Source: an uncultured Eubacteriales bacterium (lineage in GTDB: Bacteria > Bacillota > Clostridia > Oscillospirales > Acutalibacteraceae). Taken from it: a stretch of 56,978 nt of DNA. Shown here piece after piece: positions 7,759 through 16,463 of this stretch. The notes below the pieces were generated by a model. The model worked only from the letters and a program-made list of their open reading frames with translations, was not told the origin of the DNA and did not search any database. Made by a program: the position numbers and the translations under genes. The stretch is taken from NCBI GenBank assembly GCA_900317085.1, contig ONFJ01000010.1:1-56978 (forward strand), given 5' to 3'. The number at the start of each line of letters is the position of its first letter. Position 1 is the stretch's first letter.

Positions 7759-8574
7759 TCAGTTTTTCGCAAGTTCGACCGACCGGTCGTACGCTGCCTG
7801 CAAGGCCTTCTCCACGACGCCGTCGAGATCGGACTCCCAGAGGGACTTCACGCCTTCGATGGTGGTGCCGCCGGGGCTGCAGACCGCGATGCGCAGGTCT
7901 TCGAGGCTCTTATCCGACACCTCGGAAAGGAGAGCAGAGCCGCGGCAGGTGGCCTTCGCGAGGGTGGCGGCGGTCTCATAGTCGAGGCCCAGCTTCTCGC
8001 CGGCTTTCGCCATGGCGTCGATGTACATGTACACATAGGCGGGGCCGCAGCCGGAGATGGTCATGCCGACGTCGATGAGTTCCTCCTTCTCGAGGGGAAC
8101 GAGGACACCGGCCGCGGAGAAGTCCTCGAGGAAGGCGTCGAAAGCCTCGTCGGTGACTTTGCCGTTGCGGACGATGAGCAGGACACCGGCGCCCACGGAG
8201 ACGGGCGTGTTCGGCATGATGCGGATGACCGGGTACTCTCCCCCTGCGAGGTCGAGGACCGTCTGCATCGGGGTGCCGGCCGCCATGGTGACGATGGTCA
8301 TGTTCTCGTTGGCGGCGAAGGCGTCCTTCAGCGGCGGCAGGACCGTCGGGAGGACCTGGGGTTTGACCGCGAGGACCACGTAGTCCGCGGTCTTTGCGAT
8401 GGTCTCGTTATCGGAGGGGACGATCCCCTTTTCGTTCTTCAGTGCTTCGAGCTTCTCGGCGGTGGGGTCCGAGACGAGGACGTTCTGTCCGTCCTGTTTC
8501 TGGACCAGGGCGCTGACCAGGGCGGAGCCCATGTTCCCGGCGCCGATGAAGCCGTAGGTTCTGGTCTGTTCCAT
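7759..8574 (-). CDS. proC: pyrroline-5-carboxylate reductase
   Basis: 271 residues, normal ProC length. It catalyses NAD(P)H-dependent reduction of pyrroline-5-carboxylate to proline. The N-terminal Rossmann motif is GFIGAGNMGSALV, then AVKPQVLP, IRIMPNTPVSVGAG and the C-terminal dimerisation signature with SGCGPAYVYMYIDAMA and SPGGTTIEGVK. It follows proA by 21 bp, giving the order proB-proA-proC, so all three enzymes of proline synthesis from glutamate are in one operon. Confidence 0.97.
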   Translation of the reverse strand: MEQTRTYGFIGAGNMGSALVSALVQKQDGQNVLVSDPTAEKLEALKNEKGIVPSDNETIAKTADYVVLAVKPQVLPTVLPPLKDAFAANENMTIVTMAAGTPMQTVLDLAGGEYPVIRIMPNTPVSVGAGVLLIVRNGKVTDEAFDAFLEDFSAAGVLVPLEKEELIDVGMTISGCGPAYVYMYIDAMAKAGEKLGLDYETAATLAKATCRGSALLSEVSDKSLEDLRIAVCSPGGTTIEGVKSLWESDLDGVVEKALQAAYDRSVELAKN

Positions 8575-8595
8575 AGTTTCGTAAATGCTCCCGTC

Positions 8596-9864
8596 TTATT
8601 CGCGGATCTCGCCGTCGCCGCGGATGATGTATTTCCAGGTCGTCAGTTCTTCGAGACCCATGGGGCCGCGGGCGTGGAGCTTCTGGGTGGAGATGCCCAT
8701 CTCACAGCCGAGGCCGAATTCGCCGCCGTCGGTGAACCGGGTGGAGACGTTGACATAGACGGCTGCGCTGTCGACGCGATTCACGAACTGGTTCGCGTTG
8801 CGTTCGGAGCCGGTGACGATGGCTTCGCTGTGGCCGGTGGAGTGTTCCGCGATGTGGCGGATGGCCTCATCGAGGCTGTCCACGACCTTGACGGACAGGA
8901 TGTAGTCGTTGTATTCGGTGTCGAAGTCGTCCGGACCGGCGGGCGTTCCGGGGATGATGGCGGCCGCTTTCGGGTCGAGGCGGAGTTCGACGGGCACGAG
9001 GCCCTCTTTCTCTCTCAGGTCGACGAGGCGGGTCTTGATCATCGGGAGGAACTCCTCCGCGACGTCCTTATGGACGAGGAGGACCTCTTCCGCGTTGCAG
9101 ACGGACGGTCTCTGGGTCTTCGCGTTGTTGACGATGTTCACGGCCTTCGGAAGGTCGGCGCAGTTGTCGACATAGACGTGGCAGATGCCGCTTCCGGTCT
9201 GGATGCAGGGCACCTTCGCGTTCTCGGTGATGCGACGGATGAGGCCCGCACCGCCTCTCGGGATGAGCAGGTCGACGAGACCGACCGCGGTCATGAGTTC
9301 GTTGGCGCTGTCGTGGGTCAGGTCGGAGACGAGGCCGACGGCGTCCTCATTGATGCAGCATTTGCGAAGGGCTTCCTTCATGGCCTCGACGACCGCGAAG
9401 GAGGAGCGGTAGCTCTCCTTGCCGCCGCGCAGGACGCAGGCGTTGCCGCTCTTGAACGCGAGGGCAAAGGCGTCGGAGGTGACGTTGGGACGGCTCTCGT
9501 AGATGATGGCGACGACGCCGAGGGGCGCGTGCACCTGCTGGATGGTCATGCCCGCCGGGTGCTTGTACTCCCGCACGACTTTGCCGACGGGGTCCGGAAG
9601 GTCGATGAGGGCGCGGATGCCGTCGGCCATGCCGCGGACGCGGTCCTCGGTCAGTTTCAGGCGGTCCAGCATGACGTCCGGGATGTTGCCCGTGGCGGCG
9701 GCGATGTCCTCGTCGTTGGCGGCAAGGATGTCGGCCATGTGGGCTTCCAGCGCGTCGGCGATGAGGCCGAGGGCGTCGTTTTTCTGAGCCGTGGTTAGGG
9801 CAGCCACGTCTTCCGCGGCCACTCTTGCTTTCTTACAAAGGATGATGGTAGAACTGTCTGCCAT
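8596..9864 (-). CDS. proA: gamma-glutamyl phosphate reductase
   Basis: About 422 residues, an aldehyde-dehydrogenase-fold enzyme that reduces gamma-glutamyl phosphate to glutamate semialdehyde. Conserved features: YESRPNVTSDAFAL, KSGNACVLRGGKES, the catalytic cysteine region SVCNAEEVLL and the C-terminal LGCEMGISTQKLHARGPMGLEELT. I placed the start at ATG 9862-9864, where GGAGG lies nine bases upstream; a further upstream ATG overlaps the proB stop. Second gene of proBAC. Confidence 0.97.
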   Translation of the reverse strand: MADSSTIILCKKARVAAEDVAALTTAQKNDALGLIADALEAHMADILAANDEDIAAATGNIPDVMLDRLKLTEDRVRGMADGIRALIDLPDPVGKVVREYKHPAGMTIQQVHAPLGVVAIIYESRPNVTSDAFALAFKSGNACVLRGGKESYRSSFAVVEAMKEALRKCCINEDAVGLVSDLTHDSANELMTAVGLVDLLIPRGGAGLIRRITENAKVPCIQTGSGICHVYVDNCADLPKAVNIVNNAKTQRPSVCNAEEVLLVHKDVAEEFLPMIKTRLVDLREKEGLVPVELRLDPKAAAIIPGTPAGPDDFDTEYNDYILSVKVVDSLDEAIRHIAEHSTGHSEAIVTGSERNANQFVNRVDSAAVYVNVSTRFTDGGEFGLGCEMGISTQKLHARGPMGLEELTTWKYIIRGDGEIRE

Positions 9865-9879
9865 AAGAGGTTCCTCCAT

Positions 9880-10650
9880 TCAGTGTTTTCCGAGAAAACG
9901 GGTCCCGGTGTATTCGTTCCCCTCGACGATGTCATAGAGCGTCTGGGGTCTCTGTCCGTTGATGATGACGGTCTCGATGCCGACTTCGGTGGCGATGGAC
10001 GCCGCGTTCAGCTTGGTCGTCATGCCGCCGGTGCCCTGCTTCGTGCCGCTGCCGCCGCCGAGAGACATGAGCTCCGGCGTAATGGCCTCGACCTTTCGGA
10101 TGAGGGAAGCGTTCGGGTCCACCCGCGGGTCGGCGGTGTAGAGGCCGTCTGTGTCCGTGAGGATGACCAGGAGGTCGGCTTCGACGGTCTTGGCGACGAT
10201 GGCGCCGAGGGTGTCGTTGTCTCCGATCTGGATCTCTTCGACGGAGATGGTGTCGTTCTCGTTGATGATGGGCAGTGCCTTCATGTCGAGAAGACGGTGG
10301 ATGGTATTGCTGAAATTCTGATAACGAACTTCGTTCTGGACGTCGTCCCCGGTGATGAGGATCTGCGCGACGACATGGTTAAAATCGCCGAACAGCTTGT
10401 CATAGATGTACATGAGTTCGCACTGTCCGACAGCAGCCGCGGCCTGTTTGCCCGGGATGTCCTCCGGTTTTTCGGAGAGGGACAGTTTCCCGACGCCCAT
10501 GCCGATGGCGCCCGAGGAGACGAGGATGACGTCGTTGCCGGCATTCTTGAGGTCTGAGAGGACCCGGCAGAGTTCCGTGACTCTCCGGATATTCAGATTG
10601 CCGGTGCTGTGGGCCAGCGTTGTGGTCCCGACTTTGACTACGATTCGCAA
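9880..10650 (-). CDS. proB: glutamate 5-kinase, short form without PUA domain
   Basis: 256 residues, covering only the amino-acid-kinase domain. Motifs: VVKVGTTTL, VSSGAIGMGVG, INENDTISVEEIQIGDNDTLGAIVA and LTDTDGLYTADPR. It phosphorylates glutamate, the first and feedback-regulated step of proline synthesis. E. coli ProB has an extra C-terminal PUA domain, absent here as in several Firmicutes. The start codon is TTG (10648-10650), with AGGTAGG just upstream. First gene of proBAC, driven by a near-consensus promoter. Confidence 0.95.
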   Translation of the reverse strand: MRIVVKVGTTTLAHSTGNLNIRRVTELCRVLSDLKNAGNDVILVSSGAIGMGVGKLSLSEKPEDIPGKQAAAAVGQCELMYIYDKLFGDFNHVVAQILITGDDVQNEVRYQNFSNTIHRLLDMKALPIINENDTISVEEIQIGDNDTLGAIVAKTVEADLLVILTDTDGLYTADPRVDPNASLIRKVEAITPELMSLGGGSGTKQGTGGMTTKLNAASIATEVGIETVIINGQRPQTLYDIVEGNEYTGTRFLGKH

Positions 10651-10689
10651 AAGGATCCTACCTTTCTGTCTGTTAACATATTAAAGCTT

Positions 10690-10719
10690 ATTATAAGACG
10701 CGCCCCTTCGAACTGTCAA
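10690..10719 (-). promoter_or_regulatory. sigma-A promoter of proBAC, inside a terminator hairpin
   Basis: Minus strand TTGACA (10714-10719), 18-bp spacer, TATAAT (10690-10695): both hexamers are consensus. The -35 box sits in the loop and the spacer in the arm of a GC-rich hairpin (about 10701-10729) that also follows the niaR stop codon. Confidence 0.85.
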
Positions 10720-10748
10720 TTCGAGGGGGCGATGTACTTTTTTGTCAT

Positions 10749-11297
10749 TCAGGATGTCTGTTTCCAGAAATCCACCGGTTCGTAGTCCCTGAGCGGCGCG
10801 AGGAACCCGTACTCCTCGAGCTTTGCCTGGATGGCGTCGAGGATGAGTTCGTTCTCCGCGAGGACCGTATGGTAGTGGTAGCCGGAGGTCAGGTTCAGCA
10901 GCGGCGAGGAGTTCCCTGTGGCGATGGACTCAAGGTACTTTTCGATGTCCGCCCTCGAGTTCAGGTTCAGGTCGACCCGGAGGAGTCCGTAGACCTTGTG
11001 AGAGACGAAGACGTCCTTCACTTTCCCGCCGAGGTCCACCATCATGGTAAGCTCCTTTCCGATGCTCGCGTCATCGTGATGCACTTTGAAGACCCGGCTC
11101 GCCTTGAACTGCTCCGACAGCAGATAGCCGGAACTCGTCGAGACGATGTCGTTGCCTTCGGCGCGCAGCAGGGCGATGTCCTGCACGATGACCTGACGGC
11201 TGACCCCGAACTGCTTCGCAAACGAGCTGCCGGAGATCGGTTTCCCGGCAGTTTTGAGCGTCTGGAAGATCATCATCCGTCGTTCTGCGCCTTTCAT
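10749..11297 (-). CDS. niaR: NiaR-family NAD biosynthesis repressor
   Basis: 182 residues. The N-terminal winged helix-turn-helix (residues about 5-60, with SFAKQFGVSRQVIVQDIALLR) is followed by a 3H domain with spaced histidines (KVHHDD, FVSHKVYG, SGYHYHTV). NiaR (YrxA) in B. subtilis represses nad genes when nicotinic acid is present, and the 3H domain binds the ligand and metal. It is the third gene of nadB-nadC-niaR, 12 bp after nadC, and NiaR-type palindromes lie upstream of nadB and nadA, so it probably autoregulates. Confidence 0.95.
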   Translation of the reverse strand: MKGAERRMMIFQTLKTAGKPISGSSFAKQFGVSRQVIVQDIALLRAEGNDIVSTSSGYLLSEQFKASRVFKVHHDDASIGKELTMMVDLGGKVKDVFVSHKVYGLLRVDLNLNSRADIEKYLESIATGNSSPLLNLTSGYHYHTVLAENELILDAIQAKLEEYGFLAPLRDYEPVDFWKQTS

Positions 11298-11309
11298 GGA
11301 TTTCCTCCT

Positions 11310-12164
11310 TTATACCGCGTGGAGATTCTTGAGTGAGATGTCGAGGATGGGCGCCGAATGGGTCAGCGCGCCGCTCGAGATGTAGTCGACGCCGAGGTCG
11401 GTGAGCCGGGCGATGTTCTCCTTCGTGACATTGCCGGACACTTCGACTTCCGCTTTGCCCGCGATGATCTGCATCGCCTCTGCCATGTCCTCATGGCTCA
11501 TGTTGTCGAGCATGATGATGTCCGCGCCCGCTTCCACGGCCTCCCGGACCATGTCGAGGTTCTCGACCTCCACTTCGATCTTGCGAACGAAGGGCGCGTA
11601 AGCCTTGGCGGCCGCGATGGCCTCTTTGACGCCGCCGGCGGCTCCGATGTGGTTGTCCTTCAGCATGACGCCGTCGGAGAGGTTGTACCGGTGGTTGTTG
11701 CCGCCGCCGCAGGTGACCGCGTACTTTTCAAAGATACGGTTGTTGGGCGTCGTCTTCCGGGTGTCGAGGAGTTTCGTCTTCGTGCCCTTCAGAAGGTCCG
11801 AGACGTTCTTTGTGTAAGTGGCAACGCCGCTCATGCGCTGCAGGTAGTTGAGGGCCGTCCGTTCCCCGCAGAGGAGGATGCGGATGTCTCCGTGGACCTT
11901 TGCCATGAGGGTGCCGTTCTTAACGAAGTCTCCGTCCTTCACAAAGAACTCGACGTTCGTCTCGGGGTCCATCAGGGTGAAGACGCGTTCGAACACCTGC
12001 AGGCCGCAGATGACGCCGTCCTGTTTGCAGATGAGGTCGGCTTCGCCCGCCTGGGGATGGGGCATGACGCTGTTCGTGGAGACGTCCTCGCTGTGGATAT
12101 CTTCCCGGAGGGCGCTCAGGATGAGCGGGTCTACGTTGAGTTTCAGGGTAACAGGATCAAACAT
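11310..12164 (-). CDS. nadC: nicotinate-nucleotide pyrophosphorylase (quinolinate phosphoribosyltransferase)
   Basis: 284 residues. It converts quinolinate and PRPP to nicotinate mononucleotide with CO2 release. Signature segments: LNYLQRMSGVAT, DTRKTTPNNRIFEKYAV, GGGNNHRYNLSDGVMLKDNHI, and the C-terminal barrel strands EVEVENLDMVREA and ISSGALTHSAPILDISL. Its ATG overlaps the nadB stop by eight bases (ATGTTTGA), indicating translational coupling. Confidence 0.97.
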   Translation of the reverse strand: MFDPVTLKLNVDPLILSALREDIHSEDVSTNSVMPHPQAGEADLICKQDGVICGLQVFERVFTLMDPETNVEFFVKDGDFVKNGTLMAKVHGDIRILLCGERTALNYLQRMSGVATYTKNVSDLLKGTKTKLLDTRKTTPNNRIFEKYAVTCGGGNNHRYNLSDGVMLKDNHIGAAGGVKEAIAAAKAYAPFVRKIEVEVENLDMVREAVEAGADIIMLDNMSHEDMAEAMQIIAGKAEVEVSGNVTKENIARLTDLGVDYISSGALTHSAPILDISLKNLHAV

Positions 12165-13500
12165 TTTTCTCGGACCTCTTTTCTGCGTCGACTCCGGTGG
12201 GATTCAGGATCTCATCGAGTTCGATCTTCAAAATGACGGATTGCTCATACTCCTTGCGGAGCTTCTCTTTGTCGGAGTACTTCTCGAGGGAGAAGTTCTC
12301 GAACAGGGTCGGGTCGCGCTTGACGACCGGATATTTCTCGGCGATGTCCTTTGCCGCGCGTTTCGCGAAGACCAGGCTCTCGAGGAGCGAGTTGCTCGCG
12401 AGACGGTTCCGGCCGTGGACGCCGTTGTTGGAAGTCTCACCCACCGCGTAGAGCTGTTCCATGGTGGTCCGGCTCGTGTGGTCGACCTGGATGCCGCCCA
12501 TGAAGTAGTGCTGGGCCGGGACCACGGGGATGGGTTCCTTCGTGACGTCATAGCCCATCTCTTTGCAGTGGGCGATGATGTTCGGGAAGTGCTTGAACAG
12601 CTCGTCCCTCGGAATGGGTCTCAGGTCCTCCCAGACGTGCTTCGTGCCGTCTTTCTGCATCTGGGCCAGGATGGCCTTGGAGAGCAGGTCACGGGGCTGG
12701 AGCTCGTCGGTGAACCGTTCCATGTTCTTGTCGAGGAGGACGGCCCCCTCTCCCCGGACGGACTCTGAGATGAGGAACGAACGATCTTCGTGCTTCTCGG
12801 TGTAGAAGGTCGTCGGGTGGATCTGGACGTAATTTGTGTTCTTGAGGGCCACGTTGTGCCGGAGCGCGATGGCCAGTGCATCGCCGGTGAGGTGGCTGTA
12901 GTTCGTGGAATGCTCGTAGAGGCCGCCGATGCCGCCGCAGGCGAGGACCACGTAGTCCGCGTCCACCACGTCGAGCGTACCGTCCTGGAGCGTCAGAACG
13001 GCGCCGTAGCAGACATTGTCCTTCTCGACGATGTCGACCATGGTCGTGTACTCCATGAGGGTGACGTTCGGCAGGGCCTTGACCGCGGCCAGCAGTTTGC
13101 TGGTGATCTCCCGGCCGGTGACGTCATCGTGGAACAGGATGCGCTTGTCGGAGTGGGCACCTTCCTTCGTAAAGAGGAACTGCCCCTCCGGGTCCTGTTC
13201 GAACTCGGCGCCGTAGGACACGAGGTCCCGGATGACGTCCTGTGAGGAGCGGATCATGATGCCGACCGACTCTTTGTCGTTCTCATAATGGCCCGCTTTC
13301 ATGGTGTCTTCAAAATAGCTTTCATAGTCCGTGTCGTCCTTGAGCATGCAGATGCCGCCCTGCGCCAGGTACGAGTCGGAGCTTTCGAGGTCGGATTTCG
13401 AAATGAGCAGGATGTTCTTGTCCTTCGGGCACTGCAGGGCGCAGTAAAGGCCGGAGCATCCGCTGCCAACAATCAGAATGTCCGTTTTGATCATTGCCAT
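12157..13500 (-). CDS. nadB: L-aspartate oxidase
   Basis: 447 residues. This FAD enzyme oxidises aspartate to iminoaspartate. Seen: the dinucleotide motif GSGCSGLYCALQ near residue 11, SYLAQGGI, the GRNRLASNSLLESLVF segment of the fumarate-reductase/NadB family, and HPTTFY. The C-terminal helical domain is shorter than in E. coli NadB (540 residues). In an anaerobe fumarate or another acceptor likely replaces oxygen (family knowledge, not visible here). First gene of nadB-nadC-niaR. Confidence 0.96.
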   Translation of the reverse strand: MAMIKTDILIVGSGCSGLYCALQCPKDKNILLISKSDLESSDSYLAQGGICMLKDDTDYESYFEDTMKAGHYENDKESVGIMIRSSQDVIRDLVSYGAEFEQDPEGQFLFTKEGAHSDKRILFHDDVTGREITSKLLAAVKALPNVTLMEYTTMVDIVEKDNVCYGAVLTLQDGTLDVVDADYVVLACGGIGGLYEHSTNYSHLTGDALAIALRHNVALKNTNYVQIHPTTFYTEKHEDRSFLISESVRGEGAVLLDKNMERFTDELQPRDLLSKAILAQMQKDGTKHVWEDLRPIPRDELFKHFPNIIAHCKEMGYDVTKEPIPVVPAQHYFMGGIQVDHTSRTTMEQLYAVGETSNNGVHGRNRLASNSLLESLVFAKRAAKDIAEKYPVVKRDPTLFENFSLEKYSDKEKLRKEYEQSVILKIELDEILNPTGVDAEKRSEKNV

Positions 13501-13531
13501 TTGCCTCCTGTATCAGTCACGTTTCAGACGC

Positions 13532-13560
13532 ATTATAGCACAGCACTTCCCCGCTGACAA
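13532..13560 (-). promoter_or_regulatory. promoter of nadBC-niaR
   Basis: Minus strand TTGTCA (13555-13560), 17-bp spacer, TATAAT (13532-13537). The upstream edge abuts the palindrome at 13566-13583. Confidence 0.8.
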
Positions 13561-13565
13561 TACAG

Positions 13566-13583
13566 TTGACAAACATATGTCAA
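13566..13583. promoter_or_regulatory. candidate NiaR operator, weak site
   Basis: Inverted half-sites TTGACA (13566-13571) and TGTCAA (13578-13583). It is placed directly upstream of the nadB -35 box, in the divergent nad intergenic region. Confidence 0.55.
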
Positions 13584-13594
13584 TCTATTTTTTA

Positions 13595-13614
13595 ACAGGT
13601 GTCTTGACACCCTT
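13595..13614. promoter_or_regulatory. NiaR operator, strong site overlapping the nadA -35 box
   Basis: ACAGGTGTCTTGACACCCTT: perfect core GGTGTC-TT-GACACC. This matches the published NiaR consensus (ACA..TGTCTTGACA..TGT type) as I recall it. The TTGACA half serves as the nadA -35, so binding would block RNA polymerase. Confidence 0.85.
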
Positions 13615-13632
13615 GAAACTTCCGATTATAGT
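13604..13632 (+). promoter_or_regulatory. promoter of nadA
   Basis: TTGACA (13604-13609), 17-bp spacer, TATAGT (13627-13632). Overlaps the NiaR palindrome. Confidence 0.85.
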
Positions 13633-13662
13633 ACTCTTAGAAAACGGGAAGGAGTGCTGCCA

Positions 13663-14583
13663 ATGCTCACCACCAGAGAACTTCAGGACGAGATCCTTCG
13701 CCTGAAAAAAGAAAAAAACATCTGCATCCTCGTCCACGCCTACCAGAGCCATGACATCTGGGAAGTCGCCGACTATGTGGGAGATTCCTACGGCCTCAGC
13801 GTCGAGGCGGCGAAGACCGATGCCGACACCGTCATCATGTGCGGCGTCCGGTTCATGGCGGAGACCGTGAAGATGCTGTCCCCCGAGAAGAAGGTCCTCC
13901 TCGCGAACCCCATCGCCGGCTGTCCCATGGCCGACCAGTACAGCGGGTCCGATCTGCGGGAGCTCAAGAAAGACTACCCCGGCTACGCCGTCGTCGCCTA
14001 CATCAACACGACCTCCGACACCAAGACGGAAGCGGACGTCTGTGTCACGTCCTCCTCTGCTCTGAAGATCGTGAAGAACATGCCCGAGCAGGACATCCTC
14101 TTCATGCCGGACCCGAACCTCGGCGCCTGGGTCAGAGACATGTGTCCCGAGAAGAACATCGCCCTCATCAAGGGGGGCTGTCCGACCCATCTCCGGGTCA
14201 CGAAGCTCGAGGCGGAGCTCGCGAAAAAAGAACACCCGGAAGCCCTCCTGCTCGTCCACCCGGAATGCCGTCCGGAAGTCACCGCCCTCGCGGACTACGC
14301 CGGCAGCACCACGGGCATCATGAAATACGCGAAAGAGTCCGACGCGAAGGAATTTATCATCGGCACCGAGTACAGCATCGTCCAGCACCTGCAGTTCGAG
14401 TGCCCCGACAAGACCTTCTATGCCCTCTCCTCCGACCTCATCTGCCAGAACATGAAGATGACCACTCTCGGCGATGTATACCGGAGCTGTCTCGGCACCG
14501 GCGGTGACGAGATCCTGATGAGTGACGAACTCATCGCGGCAGCCAGAAAGCCCATCGACCGCATGATCGAACTCGGCGGCTGA
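13663..14583 (+). CDS. nadA: quinolinate synthase
   Basis: About 306 residues, normal for NadA, a [4Fe-4S] enzyme that condenses iminoaspartate with dihydroxyacetone phosphate. Conserved: LVHAYQSHDIWEVADYVGDSY, the first cluster cysteine in MCGVRFMAET, ANPIAGCPMADQ, VTSSSALKIV, the HPECRPEV cysteine and the C-terminal GTGGDEI region. I set the start at ATG 13663-13665 because GGAAGGAG is eight bases upstream; a GTG nine bases earlier is less likely. It is divergent from nadBC-niaR under shared NiaR control. Confidence 0.96.
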   Translation: MLTTRELQDEILRLKKEKNICILVHAYQSHDIWEVADYVGDSYGLSVEAAKTDADTVIMCGVRFMAETVKMLSPEKKVLLANPIAGCPMADQYSGSDLRELKKDYPGYAVVAYINTTSDTKTEADVCVTSSSALKIVKNMPEQDILFMPDPNLGAWVRDMCPEKNIALIKGGCPTHLRVTKLEAELAKKEHPEALLLVHPECRPEVTALADYAGSTTGIMKYAKESDAKEFIIGTEYSIVQHLQFECPDKTFYALSSDLICQNMKMTTLGDVYRSCLGTGGDEILMSDELIAAARKPIDRMIELGG

Positions 14584-14615
14584 CGCCCGTCACAAAAGAA
14601 AACAGACAACAGAAA

Positions 14616-14643
14616 AGACCCGGAAGGAATTCCTTCCGGGTCT
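14616..14643. terminator. bidirectional terminator between nadA and the lipase-like gene
   Basis: Perfect palindrome AGACCCGGAAGGAA/TTCCTTCCGGGTCT, followed by TTTTA on the plus strand and preceded by AAAA. It serves both convergent genes. Confidence 0.88.
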
Positions 14644-14657
14644 CGTTTTATGTCGGT

Positions 14658-16235
14658 TTAGAAGCAGTCCGCGAGTCCGTTGTACTGCGGGTCCATGCTC
14701 ATGAGCCAGGCAAAGCTGACTTCGGGGTAATGGCAGTTGATGAGGGTCTTGATGTTCATGACCGTGGTGACCGCCATGTCCGGGTCGACCATGAAGAGGC
14801 CGGCGAGGAGTTTGACGACGTTCGTCACGAAGACCGTGAGGTCTGCCGGGGACAGGTAGTTGATGCCTGCGTCATTCAGGGACTCGACGACGAGGTCCTT
14901 GAAGACCGTGTTGAAACCATAGGTGGTGTCAAAGGGAGTGGCGACCGCTTTGCTGATACGGGCCTCCATGGGCTCTTCCTGCAGGTTCTTCTGAAGGGCG
15001 GCGAAGAACGCGTTGACATCGAGTTCGTTGCCGTTCAGGAGCTTCTCGCCCATGATGACGGTCAGGATGGTACGGAAGCCGTTCTGGTACTCGTTGACGA
15101 AGTTGTCACGGGTGCCGACGAGGTCGAGAGCGATGGTCCCCACGAGTTTCTGTTCAAACTCGGGCAGGAGCATCTTGTTCGCCTTGTCCTTCGCGATGAT
15201 GCCGTCGGTCAGGTCGATCTTGTAGTTGACAAAGCTGTCCGCTTTGTACTCTTCGGCAACTTCATGGGCTTCCATGGCGTAGAAGAGTTTTTCCATGGCT
15301 TTGCGCTTGGCGGTGTAGCCGGAACCGGTGTTGCCCTGCGTCGGATAGTTCCAGACACGGCCGTAACGTCCAAAGCCGTATTCCTTCATCGCCACAAGGG
15401 GAACGATGTCGTTCGGGTTGATGAAGGACCAGATGTTGTTGTATTTGGAGCCGGTCAGGCCGTCGGAGACCATGGCGCCCTGGGGAGCCTCGAAGGTCAT
15501 CGCGTAAAGGTCTTTCTGACCGAGGGTGATGCCGGTGTCTTTCAGAGCACCTTCATCGATGGCTGCGGCAGTCAGGTTCGCGACCGCGCCGCCACGGCTG
15601 TAGCCGTTGAGCCAGAGTTTGACATGGCCCTTGATGTTGTTGTCCTTGATGTACTGTTTCAGAGCGGCCAGGAGTTTTTCCTTGTTGGCGGCGAAGTCCT
15701 TATGCTGCCCGTTGCGTCCGAGGTTGAAGTTGCCGCCCCATTCGGAGCCGTAACCCGCACCGCGGAGACCGACCGCGATGAGCGTGCAGTTCTGGTCTGC
15801 CAGCTTTTTGCTGCCGATGGCGAAGCCGATGGAGTCCGTCTGCGGATGGTTGATGAAACCTTCCGAAGCATAATAGTTCTTGAAGCCGAGCTTCTTGAAC
15901 AGTGCCTTGATGTTCTGGTCTTTCTTCGACCAGTTGTCACCCGCGTCGTTCGACGACATGGCGGTCAGCGTGATGCAGTAAGACGCCGTCATGAAGCTGA
16001 TGTTCGGGGTCGAAGCGGTCGGGTCGAGGTTGAAGTAGTCATCGGTGTAGTACATGCAGCCGTCCCAGTCCCGGTCATAGCCCGAGTTGTAACGGAAGGT
16101 GTACCGTTTTGCGTGGGGGAAGCTCATATTGTTGTACTTCCCGGATGCCGCTGCCGCTTCCACGCCGCCGGCCACGAGGCCGAAGATCATGACCATGGAG
16201 AGCAGAACGGCGATCATTTTTCTAACTTTCTTCAT
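14658..16235 (-). CDS. exported lipase-like alpha/beta hydrolase
   Basis: 525 residues. A signal peptide (MKKVRKMIAVLLSMVMIFGL, cleavage near VEAAAA) sends it out of the cell. The nucleophile elbow GYSRGGAVAN places the catalytic serine at about residue 213, resembling class 3 lipases and related Firmicutes proteins. An Asp-containing segment (NIWSFINPNDIVPLV) follows as in lipase_3 folds. The C-terminal 200 residues are helical with no recognised domain. Start chosen at ATG 16233-16235 with AGGAGG eight bases upstream. Monocistronic. Substrate is unknown; lipid or ester hydrolysis is inferred. Confidence 0.82.
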   Translation of the reverse strand: MKKVRKMIAVLLSMVMIFGLVAGGVEAAAASGKYNNMSFPHAKRYTFRYNSGYDRDWDGCMYYTDDYFNLDPTASTPNISFMTASYCITLTAMSSNDAGDNWSKKDQNIKALFKKLGFKNYYASEGFINHPQTDSIGFAIGSKKLADQNCTLIAVGLRGAGYGSEWGGNFNLGRNGQHKDFAANKEKLLAALKQYIKDNNIKGHVKLWLNGYSRGGAVANLTAAAIDEGALKDTGITLGQKDLYAMTFEAPQGAMVSDGLTGSKYNNIWSFINPNDIVPLVAMKEYGFGRYGRVWNYPTQGNTGSGYTAKRKAMEKLFYAMEAHEVAEEYKADSFVNYKIDLTDGIIAKDKANKMLLPEFEQKLVGTIALDLVGTRDNFVNEYQNGFRTILTVIMGEKLLNGNELDVNAFFAALQKNLQEEPMEARISKAVATPFDTTYGFNTVFKDLVVESLNDAGINYLSPADLTVFVTNVVKLLAGLFMVDPDMAVTTVMNIKTLINCHYPEVSFAWLMSMDPQYNGLADCF

Positions 16236-16463
16236 TTCCGTTCCTCCTGTAGTGTTGGGGCGATGTAGTCGTGTTGAGCCGTGACCGTAAATCGCCAAAG
16301 TTTACTCAAACATTTTCTCACTACGAAGCAAAAAAATCAATGGAATAAAACACCTTACATAAGGACACTTTTGTAAATTTGTCTTGATAATCTTACTCTG
16401 TTCAAACCGGGCGAACCTCTGTATAATAGACGAAACGAAATGAAAACAGCGAGGAGGCGCACT

